Positions 36,787 through 45,489 of a stretch of 64,000 nt of DNA are shown here, one piece after another. The stretch spans positions 992,001-1,056,000 of the forward strand of contig NZ_CP177239.1 in the NCBI RefSeq assembly GCF_046773475.1, in the 5' to 3' direction. Numbering within the stretch: the first letter of the stretch is position 1; each line of letters begins with the position of its first letter. This DNA comes from Nitratireductor aquimarinus (GTDB lineage: Bacteria > Pseudomonadota > Alphaproteobacteria > Rhizobiales > Rhizobiaceae). The position numbers and the translations under genes are program-made. The notes under the pieces were generated by a model that worked only from the letters and a program-made list of their open reading frames with translations, was not told where the DNA came from and searched no databases.

Positions 36787-38031
36787 ATGCAGAAACCCGT
36801 TTCAGAAACCGCCCTTAAACCGCAAAGATCCCTCGGTCGTGTTGAATTCGTCGCGCTGACGGCAGCGCTCATGTCCATCAACGCGCTCGCCATCGACATC
36901 ATGCTGCCCGCCCTTCAGCAGATTGGCGCGGAGCTGGGCGTCGATGACGAGAATTCGCGCCAGTATATCGTGACCGCCTATCTCGCAGGCCTCGGTGCGG
37001 GACAGCTCTTCTTCGGCCCCGTTTCGGACCGTTTCGGTCGCCGCGCGCCGCTCTTCTTCGGTCTCACGCTTTACGTGGCGACGTCGCTCATCGCGGCCAT
37101 CTCGCCCAGCTTCGCCTTCATTCTGGTCCTGCGCTTCCTTCAGGGCGTTGCCGCTGCCGCGACGCGCGTTGTTGCCGTCTCCGTCATCCGCGATGTGTTT
37201 GGCGGTCGCCAGATGGCAGAAGTCCTCTCCATGGTCATGATGGTCTTCATGGTCATCCCCGTGATCGCTCCCAGCATCGGCCAGATCATCATGATCTTCG
37301 GCGACTGGTCGGAGATCTTCGTGGCGATGGCCGTTCTCGCTATCATCTTCGGCACCTGGGCGGCTTTCCGCCTGCCCGAAACGCTTGCGCCGGAGAATCG
37401 CCGCCCCCTCACCGTCTCATCGATCACGAAGGGGTTCGGCATCGTTCTGACGAACCGCATCTCGCTCTGCTACACGCTGGCCACCACCAGCGTCTTCGGC
37501 GCGCTGTTCGGCTTCATCAGCTCCGCGCAGCAGATCTACACCGACGCTTTCGATCTGGCGGACTGGTTCCCGATCCTGTTTGCCGTCGGCGCCGGTCTGA
37601 TGGCCGTCTCGTCCTTCACCAATTCGCGCCTCGTGGGCCGCATCGGCATGCGCCGTCTCTCCCACGGCGCACTGGTCGGCTTCACCACGGTCAGCCTGCT
37701 CTGGCTCGTTCTGGCAAGCATCGGCTTCATGCCGTTCTGGCTGTTCTTCCTGCTGTTCTCGGTCGCCATGTTCCAGTTCGGCTGGGTCGGCGCGAACTTC
37801 AACTCCATCGCCATGGAGCCGCTGGGCCACGTGGCGGGCACGGCAGCCGCCACGCAGGGCTTTCTCACCACGCTGGGCGGCGGCCTGATCGGCGCCTTCA
37901 TCGGCCAGATGTTCGACGGTTCAACCGCCCCGCTCGCCACCGGCTATTTCATAACCGGGGCAGTCGGCATCGTTCTGGTGCTGGTCGCCGAGCGCGGACG
38001 CATGTTCCACGCGGTCAATCAGCCCGTGTGA
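36787..38031 (+). CDS. Bcr/CflA family multidrug efflux MFS transporter
   Basis: A 414-residue, 12-helix drug:proton antiporter of the Bcr/CflA group. Helix 1 is ALMSINALAIDIMLPALQQIG, and the loop 2-3 motif GPVSDRFGRRAPLFFGL is the MFS signature A. Helix 5 follows with RVVAVSVIRDVFGGRQMAEVLS. GGAGAG precedes the ATG. It overlaps the 3' end of the convergent ttcA by 17 bases. Confidence 0.92.
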   Translation: MQKPVSETALKPQRSLGRVEFVALTAALMSINALAIDIMLPALQQIGAELGVDDENSRQYIVTAYLAGLGAGQLFFGPVSDRFGRRAPLFFGLTLYVATSLIAAISPSFAFILVLRFLQGVAAAATRVVAVSVIRDVFGGRQMAEVLSMVMMVFMVIPVIAPSIGQIIMIFGDWSEIFVAMAVLAIIFGTWAAFRLPETLAPENRRPLTVSSITKGFGIVLTNRISLCYTLATTSVFGALFGFISSAQQIYTDAFDLADWFPILFAVGAGLMAVSSFTNSRLVGRIGMRRLSHGALVGFTTVSLLWLVLASIGFMPFWLFFLLFSVAMFQFGWVGANFNSIAMEPLGHVAGTAAATQGFLTTLGGGLIGAFIGQMFDGSTAPLATGYFITGAVGIVLVLVAERGRMFHAVNQPV

Positions 38032-38893
38032 GACCCGCAAAGTCGAACAGTTTGCGATCCAGAAGATGGGACGGGCGCGCATTGGTCAGCGCCCGGATCA
38101 TCGTGTCCTTGCGGCCGGGCATGCGGGCTTCGATGTCGGTCAGCATCGACTTCATTGCATTGCGCTGCAGCCCGTCCTGACTGCCGCACAGATCGCACGG
38201 AATGATCGGAAAATTCATGGCGTCGGCAAACTTCGCCATGTCGCTTTCCGCACAATAGCTGAGCGGGCGCAGCACCATCACATCACCTTCATCGTTCAAA
38301 AGCTTGGGCGGCATCGCCGCCAGCCTGCCGCCGTGGAACAGGTTCATGAAGAAGGTTTCGAGAATGTCTTCCCGGTGATGACCGAGAACAAGCGAGGAGC
38401 AGCCCTCTTCGCGCGCGATCCGGTAGAGGTGCCCGCGCCGCAGCCGGGAGCAGAGCGAACAATAGGTGCTCGATTCGGGCAGTTTCTCGGTCACCACCGA
38501 ATAGGTGTCCTGATACTCGATCCGGTGCGCGACCCCGAGACTGTCCAGATAATCCGGCAAAATATGCTTTGGAAAGTTCGGCTGCCCCTGATCCAGATTG
38601 CAGGCGAGAATCTCCACCGGCAAAAGGCCGCGCCACTGAAGATCCATCAGCACCGCCAGAAGCCCGTAGGAATCCTTGCCGCCCGAAAGCGCCACAAGCC
38701 AGCGCTCGCCGGGCTTCACCATGGCGAAATCCTCGATCGCCTGACGCGTGTTGCGCAGCAGGCGTTTGCGCAGCTTGTTGAACTCCACCGAAGACGGCAT
38801 ACCCTTCATGAAAGGTGGTGTGTCCTCGCCGGTCGGCGTTGCCATTTCAACGGTTTCCGCCGGTTCTTTCGGTTGCGCCAAGGTGCTATGCAT
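38015..38893 (-). CDS. ttcA: tRNA 2-thiocytidine synthetase TtcA
   Basis: A PP-loop ATPase that thiolates C32 of some tRNAs with an Fe-S cluster. The 292-residue protein has SGGKDS at residues 70-75, STYCSLCSRLRRG as the CXXC motif, and CDLCGSQ later, giving the Cys that bind the cluster. ATG 38893 follows AAAGG by seven bases. It is divergent from the glycosyltransferase gene over about 140 bases. Confidence 0.95.
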   Translation of the reverse strand: MHSTLAQPKEPAETVEMATPTGEDTPPFMKGMPSSVEFNKLRKRLLRNTRQAIEDFAMVKPGERWLVALSGGKDSYGLLAVLMDLQWRGLLPVEILACNLDQGQPNFPKHILPDYLDSLGVAHRIEYQDTYSVVTEKLPESSTYCSLCSRLRRGHLYRIAREEGCSSLVLGHHREDILETFFMNLFHGGRLAAMPPKLLNDEGDVMVLRPLSYCAESDMAKFADAMNFPIIPCDLCGSQDGLQRNAMKSMLTDIEARMPGRKDTMIRALTNARPSHLLDRKLFDFAGLTRAD

Positions 38894-39036
38894 GGGCGGG
38901 CCTTTGTCGGATCGTGTGATTTCGCGCCTTCCTATCAGAAGCCTTGCGGCAAGGCGACTTAACGAATAGGCATTTTCAACTTTCTGTTGGCAAATCACCT
39001 TTTTGATCGTGTCACCTTTTTATGGAGATTGCGCGC

Positions 39037-40032
39037 GTGGCCAAACGGCTCGACATTCTGGTCCCGTTCCTCAACGAGCGGGAAAGTGTAGCCGGCTTCT
39101 GCGCCCTGGCTGGCGATTTGGCTGCGCAGGCAAAAGAACGCTTCGGCCTCGACGCCAATTTCATCTTCATCGATGACGGCAGCACCGATGGCGGTGGCGC
39201 GCTCTATGGCGAGCACATGACCGGCGACTGGTCGCTCATCACGCTCGCGCGCAATTTCGGCAAGGAAACGGCGATCCTCGCCGGTCTCGACCGGAGCGAG
39301 GGCGATTACGTCCTGCTCATGGATGCAGATCTCCAGCACACCGCCGATGTCGCGCTCGACATGATCGGCCGCATCATCGCCGATCCCGATCTCGACATGG
39401 TCTATGCCATTCGCGCCGACCGCGCCGAAAGCCGCACGCTCGGGCGTTATCTGGCCAGCGGCTTCTACTGGCTCATCAATATGGGGCAGCGCTACGAAAT
39501 CCCGGCCAATGCCGGCGACTTCCGCATCATGACCCGGCGCTTCGCCATGGCGCTCCGCCAGCTGCGCGACCAGCGCCGTTTCAACAAGGGCCTCTATGCG
39601 TGGACCGGCTTCCGGCAGGAACGCATTCTCTACAAGCCGGCAGATCGCCAGGGCGGTGAAAGCAAGTGGTCGCGCCGCAAGCTGATCGCCTTTTCACTTG
39701 AAGGCTTCACCTCCTTCTCGGTCGTGCCTCTGCGCATGGTGTCGCTGTTTGGCGGCGGTGTTGCAGCACTCGGCTTCATCTACGGCATCAAGATCCTTCT
39801 GGAAGTGCTGTTCACCGGCGTCGCCGTTCCCGGCTATCCGAGCCTCATCGTCGCCGTCCTCGTGCTTGGTGGCCTCAACCTCGCCCTGACCGGCCTTGTC
39901 GGCGAATATGTCTGGTCGGCGCTGAGCGAGGCCAAGAACCGGCCGAACTACATCATCAAATCCATGTCCGGTCCGAGCGCCGTCCCGCTGGCCCAGACGC
40001 GCAAGACCGGCAGAGCGTCTCACGATGACTGA
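39037..40032 (+). CDS. GT2 undecaprenyl-phosphate glycosyltransferase (ArnC/GtrB-like)
   Basis: A family 2 glycosyltransferase of 331 residues that would move a sugar from a nucleotide onto a polyprenyl phosphate on the cytoplasmic face. It has the GT-A marks FIDDGSTDGG and LMDADLQHTAD, and two C-terminal membrane helices at about residues 230-310. GTG 39037 follows GGAG by nine bases and is favoured; the in-frame ATG at 39022 lacks a site. It overlaps the deacetylase gene by eight bases. Confidence 0.9.
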   Translation: MAKRLDILVPFLNERESVAGFCALAGDLAAQAKERFGLDANFIFIDDGSTDGGGALYGEHMTGDWSLITLARNFGKETAILAGLDRSEGDYVLLMDADLQHTADVALDMIGRIIADPDLDMVYAIRADRAESRTLGRYLASGFYWLINMGQRYEIPANAGDFRIMTRRFAMALRQLRDQRRFNKGLYAWTGFRQERILYKPADRQGGESKWSRRKLIAFSLEGFTSFSVVPLRMVSLFGGGVAALGFIYGIKILLEVLFTGVAVPGYPSLIVAVLVLGGLNLALTGLVGEYVWSALSEAKNRPNYIIKSMSGPSAVPLAQTRKTGRASHDD

Positions 40033-40837
40033 GCCCGCCGCCCGCTCGGTCTGGTTGATCGCCGACGATTACGGTTTCTCCCCTGCCGTCAGCGAAAGCA
40101 TCCGCATGCTTCTCGCCAATGGCCGCCTGAGCGGCACGGGCTGCATGACGCTGTTCGATGACTGGCGCGACCACGCCGCCGCGCTGACAGCCACCAGCGG
40201 CAGCTTTGCGACCGGCATGCACCTCACCCTCACCGATTTTCCGGCCCTTTCCAGCGCTCGGAAAATGCCGGAGCTGAAACGGCTTCTGGCCAGTCATGAC
40301 GATGATGCCGCCATCGCCGCCGAGGCCGATGCGCAGCTTGACCGTTTCCGCGAGGCGTTCGGCCGCAATCCCGATTTCATCGACGGGCACCAGCACGTGC
40401 ATTTCCTGCCGCCGGTCCGGCGCTGGCTGGCCGCGCGCTTTGCCGATGCTCCCGCAGCCGAGCGCCCCTGGCTTCGCGGCGCACCGACGCTGCGCGCCGC
40501 CCCGGCGCTCATCAAGGCCAAGATCGTGGTTGCCCGCCTGCTCGCACGCGGTTTCGATGCCGAAATGCGCCGGCACGGCTTCGCCGTCGAAGGCCCGCTC
40601 TGCGGCTTCTATGACTGGCGGCGGAAAGGCGCATTCTCCCGCGCGCTCGATCTCTTCATTGACAGGGCGCCCGACGGCAGCGTCATCATGTGCCATCCCG
40701 GCACGGTGGATGATGTGCTGCGCAACCGCGACGTCTTCACCGACGCCCGCGCAGAAGAGCGCGATGCGCTCGCCGCAGACGCCTTTCCCGCCCGCCTTGT
40801 CGCCGCCGGGCTTTCCCTGAGACAGGCCCGCTCATGA
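40025..40837 (+). CDS. ChbG/HpnK/NaxD family deacetylase
   Basis: A 270-residue YdjC-fold hydrolase that removes an acetyl group from an N-acetylated sugar. The metal and catalytic site is intact: ADDYG at residues 13-17, TGMHLTLTD at about 63-71, DGHQHVHF at 120-127, and MCHPGTVDD near the end. NaxD of Francisella is a member that deacetylates undecaprenyl-phosphate N-acetylgalactosamine during lipid A modification, and the flanking genes fit that route. HpnK acts in hopanoid synthesis, but no hopanoid genes are nearby. Confidence 0.9.
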   Translation: MTEPAARSVWLIADDYGFSPAVSESIRMLLANGRLSGTGCMTLFDDWRDHAAALTATSGSFATGMHLTLTDFPALSSARKMPELKRLLASHDDDAAIAAEADAQLDRFREAFGRNPDFIDGHQHVHFLPPVRRWLAARFADAPAAERPWLRGAPTLRAAPALIKAKIVVARLLARGFDAEMRRHGFAVEGPLCGFYDWRRKGAFSRALDLFIDRAPDGSVIMCHPGTVDDVLRNRDVFTDARAEERDALAADAFPARLVAAGLSLRQARS

Positions 40838-41235
40838 GCGAAGGCGAGAACCGCACGCTTTCCGCAAAGCTGGGCCGCTTCGCGGTGGTCGGCGTTTTGA
40901 ACACGGTGATCGACTTCGCCACCTTCACGGCGCTGATCGCCCTGTCTTTTGCGCCGCTGCTCGCCAATTTTCTCGGCTGGGCGGTGGCGGTGATCTTTTC
41001 CTTTGTCGTCAACTCACGCTGGACATTCGAGCGGGCGGAGCGTTTCAGCCTGCACAGGGCGTTTGCGAAATTCGCCGTCAGCGGCAGCATCATCTCGCTT
41101 GGCTCGTCGACGCTCGCCGTCTATCTCCTGCCCCCGCTCACCGGTCTTTTCGCGGCCAAGCTGATCGGCATCGTGATCGGCGCGATCCTGAATTTCTTCG
41201 CCGCGCGCTGGTCCATAGAAGACCGCATCATTTGA
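40834..41235 (+). CDS. GtrA family membrane protein (lipid-linked sugar flippase type)
   Basis: A 133-residue, four-helix GtrA protein, thought to flip polyprenyl-linked sugars across the inner membrane. It has LGRFAVVGVLNTVIDFATFTALI, FVVNSRWTFERAERFSLHRAFAKFA, and the final NFFAARWSIE, all family features. Its ATG overlaps the deacetylase stop by four bases (ATGA), so the three genes form one unit. Confidence 0.92.
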   Translation: MSEGENRTLSAKLGRFAVVGVLNTVIDFATFTALIALSFAPLLANFLGWAVAVIFSFVVNSRWTFERAERFSLHRAFAKFAVSGSIISLGSSTLAVYLLPPLTGLFAAKLIGIVIGAILNFFAARWSIEDRII

Positions 41236-41278
41236 GGGAATTTCGGGTAAAACGAAGAAATTTCGTCCCGAATTTCCC
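41236..41278. terminator. Bidirectional hairpin between convergent glycolipid genes
   Basis: GGGAATTTCGGG and CCCGAATTTCCC pair over 11 of 12 bases, with ACGAA and TTCGT pairing inside, followed by AAAAACAG and preceded by A/T-rich sequence. It can serve GtrA and the GT39 gene. Confidence 0.65.
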
Positions 41279-41307
41279 AAAAACAGACCGTTTTTCCGAA
41301 AAAGAAA

Positions 41308-42798
41308 TCAGGAGCCCTGAGCCGCCGGCGGCATGAAGAACAGCTGCACCGTCCAGCTGCGCTCACCACCGAAACCGGGCACGGTCAGAACCTGCGTCTC
41401 CGCCCCTGCGCCCGCCAGTTCTTCAGCCTTTGCAAGACATCCCGACTGACCGTCAAAACAGGCGATCGCCATGCCCTTCTCGGCCACCGCCTGCGGCGAA
41501 ATCCATGGCGTCAGCGCATAGGAATTGCCCTGCATGGAGAAGGGACGCGAGGCGGTGTAGAACGTGGTGCCGCTCGCCAGGATCTTGTCGCCCGCCACAT
41601 GGGTAAGCGGCGTGTCGAACCGGTCGTTCCAGGCCGCCTCGATCTCCGTTGCAATCGCGCGAACCGGCACATTGTTGTAGTGCGAGGTGTTCTTCGCCTC
41701 TTCCGCATAGATGAAGGGCGACAGCGCAAGAAGGGACGCGCCGTAGATCACCACGGCAGCGGGAATTGCCAGTTTCTGCGCCTCAAGCCGCCCCGGCTTG
41801 ATGAGCAGAATCAGAAAGATGGGCGCGGCGAAATAGAGCGGCAGCGCCCAGACGGAGCTGAACTGCACCGTGAATGCAATGCCAAGAACGAGCGTCAGCG
41901 CCAGCGAACCGAAGCCGGTCCACAGAAGCGCCCTGCCGGCCAGCGTCTTGCGCAGCGCCAGGAAGGGCGTTGCATCAAACCACGGCCCGCGCCCGTTGCG
42001 CAGTATGGCGATCAGAAGCACCAGCACCACCGGCAGCATGTAGGCCAGAAGCGCGCCAAGGAAACGGGGGGCGGAGGTGATGCCGATCAGCGCGGAACCA
42101 TCGCCCTGCTCCGACACATAGGTGAGCGGCAGGAAATCGTTGCCAACAAGCCAGATCAGATGCGGTGTCACCAGCGCGACAAAGACGAGGCTGGCAACCC
42201 AGACGCCCGGGCGCAGCAGCAGCGCGCGCGCTTCCCGGTCGATCAGGACATGAAGGACAATCGCGCCCAGAAGCGCGCCGGAGAAATATTTGATCAGCAC
42301 CGAAGCCGCAGCCAGCGCGCCCAGAATGATGGCGTCGGAAAGCCGCTGCTTTTCAAGAAAGCGCAGATAGAACCAGACCGTCGCCGCCCAGAAAGGCAGC
42401 ATCGCCGAATTGGCGTTGTACTTGATGGCTAAAAAGGTGACCGGCGGCAGGAAGAAGAAGAGCGCGGTGCTCAAAAACGCGCGCCACGGATCGAGAAACC
42501 GCACGGCGATGCGCCAGCTTGCAAACATGAGCGCGGCGCTGTTGACGGCCGACAGGAGATAGTAGGCCCAGTCCACATTCGGGAAGACGGAGAACCAGGC
42601 GGCCGTGATCCAGGCGAAAAGCGGCGGATGCTTGTAGTAGCCCTGCTCCCAGGCGATGCCCCAGGAGTAGTTTTCCAGCATGTCGCCGAAACCGTCGAGA
42701 TTGAGCTGCGTCAGGCTCGCATAGACCGTCCATAAGCCCACGAAAAAGGCCAGCAACAAGCCCATCCGCAACCCGGACGCCTTCGCCAGTCCCGTCAT
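41308..42798 (-). CDS. GT39/ArnT-like lipid-linked sugar transferase
   Basis: A 496-residue multi-helix membrane glycosyltransferase of the PMT/ArnT group. It would move a sugar from undecaprenyl phosphate onto lipid A or a similar target on the periplasmic side. It has LNLDGFGDMLENYSWGIAWEQGYYKHPPLFAWIT, where the acidic residues of the first periplasmic loop sit. Many helices follow, and a C-terminal soluble domain from about residue 380. ATG 42798 follows GAGG by nine bases. It is convergent with the GT2-deacetylase-GtrA unit. Confidence 0.9.
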   Translation of the reverse strand: MTGLAKASGLRMGLLLAFFVGLWTVYASLTQLNLDGFGDMLENYSWGIAWEQGYYKHPPLFAWITAAWFSVFPNVDWAYYLLSAVNSAALMFASWRIAVRFLDPWRAFLSTALFFFLPPVTFLAIKYNANSAMLPFWAATVWFYLRFLEKQRLSDAIILGALAAASVLIKYFSGALLGAIVLHVLIDREARALLLRPGVWVASLVFVALVTPHLIWLVGNDFLPLTYVSEQGDGSALIGITSAPRFLGALLAYMLPVVLVLLIAILRNGRGPWFDATPFLALRKTLAGRALLWTGFGSLALTLVLGIAFTVQFSSVWALPLYFAAPIFLILLIKPGRLEAQKLAIPAAVVIYGASLLALSPFIYAEEAKNTSHYNNVPVRAIATEIEAAWNDRFDTPLTHVAGDKILASGTTFYTASRPFSMQGNSYALTPWISPQAVAEKGMAIACFDGQSGCLAKAEELAGAGAETQVLTVPGFGGERSWTVQLFFMPPAAQGS

Positions 42799-42820
42799 GC
42801 AAGCACCTCGCCTCTTCCCG

Positions 42821-42865
42821 AAAAAAGACAAAAAAGAAGGCGCCCGGCCACTGGCAGGACGCCCC
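42821..42865 (-). terminator. Rho-independent terminator of rpsD
   Basis: On the minus strand GGCGTCC and GGGCGCC pair across about 11 bases and are followed by TTCTTTTTTGTCTTTTTT. It sits just after the rpsD stop. Confidence 0.8.
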
Positions 42866-42889
42866 CCAAAAATTACCTGCCGAAAGGTA

Positions 42890-43507
42890 TCAGCGCGAGT
42901 AATACTCGACAACCAGGTTCGGCTCCATATGCACGGCATACGGCACATCGGAGATGGCCGGAACGCGCAGATAGGTGGCAACCATCTTGTTGTGGTCGAC
43001 TTCGACATAGTCCGGAACATCGCGCTCTGCGAGCTGCGTTGCTTCCATGACGATGGCGAGCTGCTTCGACTTTTCCTTGACCTCGATCACGTCGCCAGCC
43101 TTACAGCGGTAGGACGGGATGTTGACGCGGCGGCCGTTGACCAGGATGTGACCATGGTTCACGAACTGGCGCGCAGCGAAGATCGTCGGAACGAATTTGG
43201 CGCGGTAGACCACGGCGTCGAGACGGGACTCCAGGAGACCGATCAGGTTCTCGTTGGTGTCGCCCTTGCGACGGTTCGCCTCGTCGTAGGTCTTGCGGAA
43301 CTGCTTTTCCGAAATGTCGCCGTAGTGACCTTTCAGCTTCTGCTTGGCGCGCAGCTGCAGACCGAAGTCCGAGAGCTTGCCCTTGCGGCGCTGACCGTGC
43401 TGGCCGGGGCCATATTCACGACGGTTGACCGGGGACTTCGGACGGCCCCAGATGTTTTCGCCAAGACGGCGATCAAGCTTGTACTTTGCAGAATGGCGCT
43501 TGCTCAT
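42890..43507 (-). CDS. rpsD: 30S ribosomal protein S4
   Basis: A 205-residue small-subunit assembly protein. The start SKRHSAKYKLDRRLGENIWG and LESRLDAVVYRAKFVPTIFAARQFVNHGHILVNGRRVNIPS (the S4 RNA-binding domain) are clear. ATG 43507 follows AAAGGGAATGCG. It stands alone on the minus strand. The upstream gap 43508-43787 holds no tRNA or other gene I can support. Confidence 0.98.
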   Translation of the reverse strand: MSKRHSAKYKLDRRLGENIWGRPKSPVNRREYGPGQHGQRRKGKLSDFGLQLRAKQKLKGHYGDISEKQFRKTYDEANRRKGDTNENLIGLLESRLDAVVYRAKFVPTIFAARQFVNHGHILVNGRRVNIPSYRCKAGDVIEVKEKSKQLAIVMEATQLAERDVPDYVEVDHNKMVATYLRVPAISDVPYAVHMEPNLVVEYYSR

Positions 43508-43736
43508 CGCATTCCCTTTCATATCAAAAACACCGAAGCCGAAGCTCCGGACGAAGGAAACGCGCCCTCCTCTGGCCTCCGTTTTCGAGACCTGACAGGA
43601 CATGCCACGCACGCTAATGCGGCTTGCCCACGGGACACGTTAAAAAGCGCGGCAGCCAGAAGCCATCGCGCTTGAGCGGGTGATTATGCCAGCGCGCCCC
43701 GAATGTCAACCGAAACGCGATATCTTGACGAAAGAC

Positions 43737-43769
43737 GGGGCCGGGCCGGTTCCGCAAATTCCGGGCCCC
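43737..43769 (-). terminator. GC-rich hairpin after murI
   Basis: On the minus strand GGGGCCCGG pairs with CCGGCCCC with a loop of about 15 bases, followed by GTCTTTC. A weak terminator candidate, 19 bases after murI. Confidence 0.45.
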
Positions 43770-43787
43770 CGAAGAAAGCGCGGATGC

Positions 43788-44603
43788 TCAGCGCATCCTG
43801 AAGCCGAATCCGGACAGCAGCCGGCGATAGCCTTCTGCGGGTGCGCCGGAGGTGAAATGGGCGATGTCCGCGCCATTGCCGTTTCCATCGCCGCCGCCAT
43901 GGGCAGCGGATGATGGCGCGGGCAGATTTGCCGACAGCGCCAGCGCGCGGCGGGCAATCGCCTCGGATGTGTCGATCCAGTCGACCGGCCATGGCGCGGT
44001 CTTGCGCATGCGGTTGACCAGGAAGGGATAATGCGTGCAGGCCAGAACCACGATATCGGTGCGCCCGCCATCCTGATCGACGAAACAGGGCGCGATTTCG
44101 GCCTCGACGGCAGCCTCGTCAACGAAGCCTTCGCGCATATATTGCTCGGCAAGGGCTGCGAGATTTTCGCTGCCCACGAGCCGCACATGGCACTTCGCAG
44201 CATAATCGCGGATGAGGTCGCGGGTGTATTGCCGCTTCACCGTGCCCGGCGTGGCAAGAACGGAAACGAGGCCTGAGCGGGTGCGCTCCGCAGCCGGTTT
44301 GATGGCCGGAACCGTGCCGACAAAGACCTCGTCTGGAAACGCCTCGCGCAGACGATGGATGGCGAGCGTGGATGCCGTGTTGCAGGCGATGACCGACATG
44401 ACCGGCCTGTAGGTGTCGAGGAGATCGGCAAAGAGGCCGACCATGCGCTCCAAAAGCGCCTCCTCTTCCCATGCCCCATAGGGAAAGGCGGCATCGTCCG
44501 CCACATAGACGTAAGGCCGCCCCGGCAGAAGAATGCGCGCTTCCTTCACGACCGAAAGGCCGCCAATGCCCGAATCGAAGAACAGGATCGGCCGCGTTTC
44601 CAT
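43788..44603 (-). CDS. murI: Glutamate racemase
   Basis: Makes D-glutamate for peptidoglycan. The 271-residue protein has FFDSGIGGLSVVKEA with the Asp, IACNTASTLAI with the first catalytic Cys, and VLACTHYPFLV with the second. ATG 44603 follows GGAG by six bases; an ATG at 44609 is also in frame. It lies 53 bases after trmJ on the same strand. Confidence 0.95.
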   Translation of the reverse strand: METRPILFFDSGIGGLSVVKEARILLPGRPYVYVADDAAFPYGAWEEEALLERMVGLFADLLDTYRPVMSVIACNTASTLAIHRLREAFPDEVFVGTVPAIKPAAERTRSGLVSVLATPGTVKRQYTRDLIRDYAAKCHVRLVGSENLAALAEQYMREGFVDEAAVEAEIAPCFVDQDGGRTDIVVLACTHYPFLVNRMRKTAPWPVDWIDTSEAIARRALALSANLPAPSSAAHGGGDGNGNGADIAHFTSGAPAEGYRRLLSGFGFRMR

Positions 44604-44656
44604 CTTCATCTCCGATCCATCTCTATCGCTGCCACTCTATCGCCACCACTTTGCGG

Positions 44657-45442
44657 TCAACGCTCAGGCGCGCCAGAACCGCGCGGATTCCTGGGCGAAA
44701 ATTTCTCAAGCGACGTCAACACGCCGCGCAGCACGGCAAGCTCCTCGACGGTGAAACCCGGCCGCGTGAACAGGGCGCGCAGGTTCTCCATCATCTTTGG
44801 CTTCTTGTCTTCCGTGCGGAAATAACCGCGCTCGTCGAGCACATTGTCGAGATAGCCCATCAGGCTCTCGATATGCAGCTTCTGGGCGGGCGCAAGCGCC
44901 TGCTCCGGCGGCGTCACGGCCTGATCGCCGGTTTTGATCCACTCATAGGACATGAGAAGCACGGCCTGCGCGATGTTGAGCGAGGCGAAGGCCGGATTGA
45001 CCGGGAACGTGACGATCTCGTCGGCGAGCGCCACTTCTTCATTGGTGAGGCCCCAGCGCTCGCGCCCGAACATGATGCCGGTCTTCTGGCCGCCGGCAAA
45101 ACGGCTGCGCAGATCGCTTGCCGCTTCGACCGGCCCGCGCACGGGCTTGAAATTGTCACGCGGACGGGCCGTCGTCGCCAGGACGAAATTGAGATCGGCC
45201 ACCGCTTCGGCCGGCGTCTCGTAGACGGTCGCCGCGTCGATGACGTGGTCTGCGCGGCTTGCAGAAGCGCGCGCCTTTTCATTCGGCCAGCCATCGCGCG
45301 GGGCGACGAGCCGCAGCTCCGCCAGACCAAAATTGGCCATGGCGCGCGCCACCATGCCGATGTTCTCGCCCAGTTGCGGCTCCACCAGAATGATCGCCGG
45401 GCCTTCCGCGAGCATGTCCTGCTGTTTGTCTGTTCCTGCCAT
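44657..45442 (-). CDS. trmJ: TrmH/SpoU RNA methyltransferase (TrmJ type)
   Basis: A SPOUT methyltransferase of 261 residues that 2'-O-methylates position 32 of tRNA. It has IILVEPQLGENIGMVARAMANFG, GIMFGRERWGLTNEE and FPVNPAFASLNIAQAVLLMSYEW, the three SPOUT motifs, and the longer C-terminal extension that separates TrmJ from TrmH. The start is ATG 45442. It lies 47 bases after the exonuclease-CBS gene. Confidence 0.92.
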   Translation of the reverse strand: MAGTDKQQDMLAEGPAIILVEPQLGENIGMVARAMANFGLAELRLVAPRDGWPNEKARASASRADHVIDAATVYETPAEAVADLNFVLATTARPRDNFKPVRGPVEAASDLRSRFAGGQKTGIMFGRERWGLTNEEVALADEIVTFPVNPAFASLNIAQAVLLMSYEWIKTGDQAVTPPEQALAPAQKLHIESLMGYLDNVLDERGYFRTEDKKPKMMENLRALFTRPGFTVEELAVLRGVLTSLEKFSPRNPRGSGAPER

Positions 45443-45489
45443 AATGCGGTGCTGTTACCCGCTTCACGCGCTGCGGTAAAGCGCGCAGT

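Noticed and set aside
36603..36902. 99-residue minus-strand frame at the MFS start
   Set aside because: Overlaps the start of the Bcr/CflA gene, which has a good ribosome site and membrane signature; no motif in the product.
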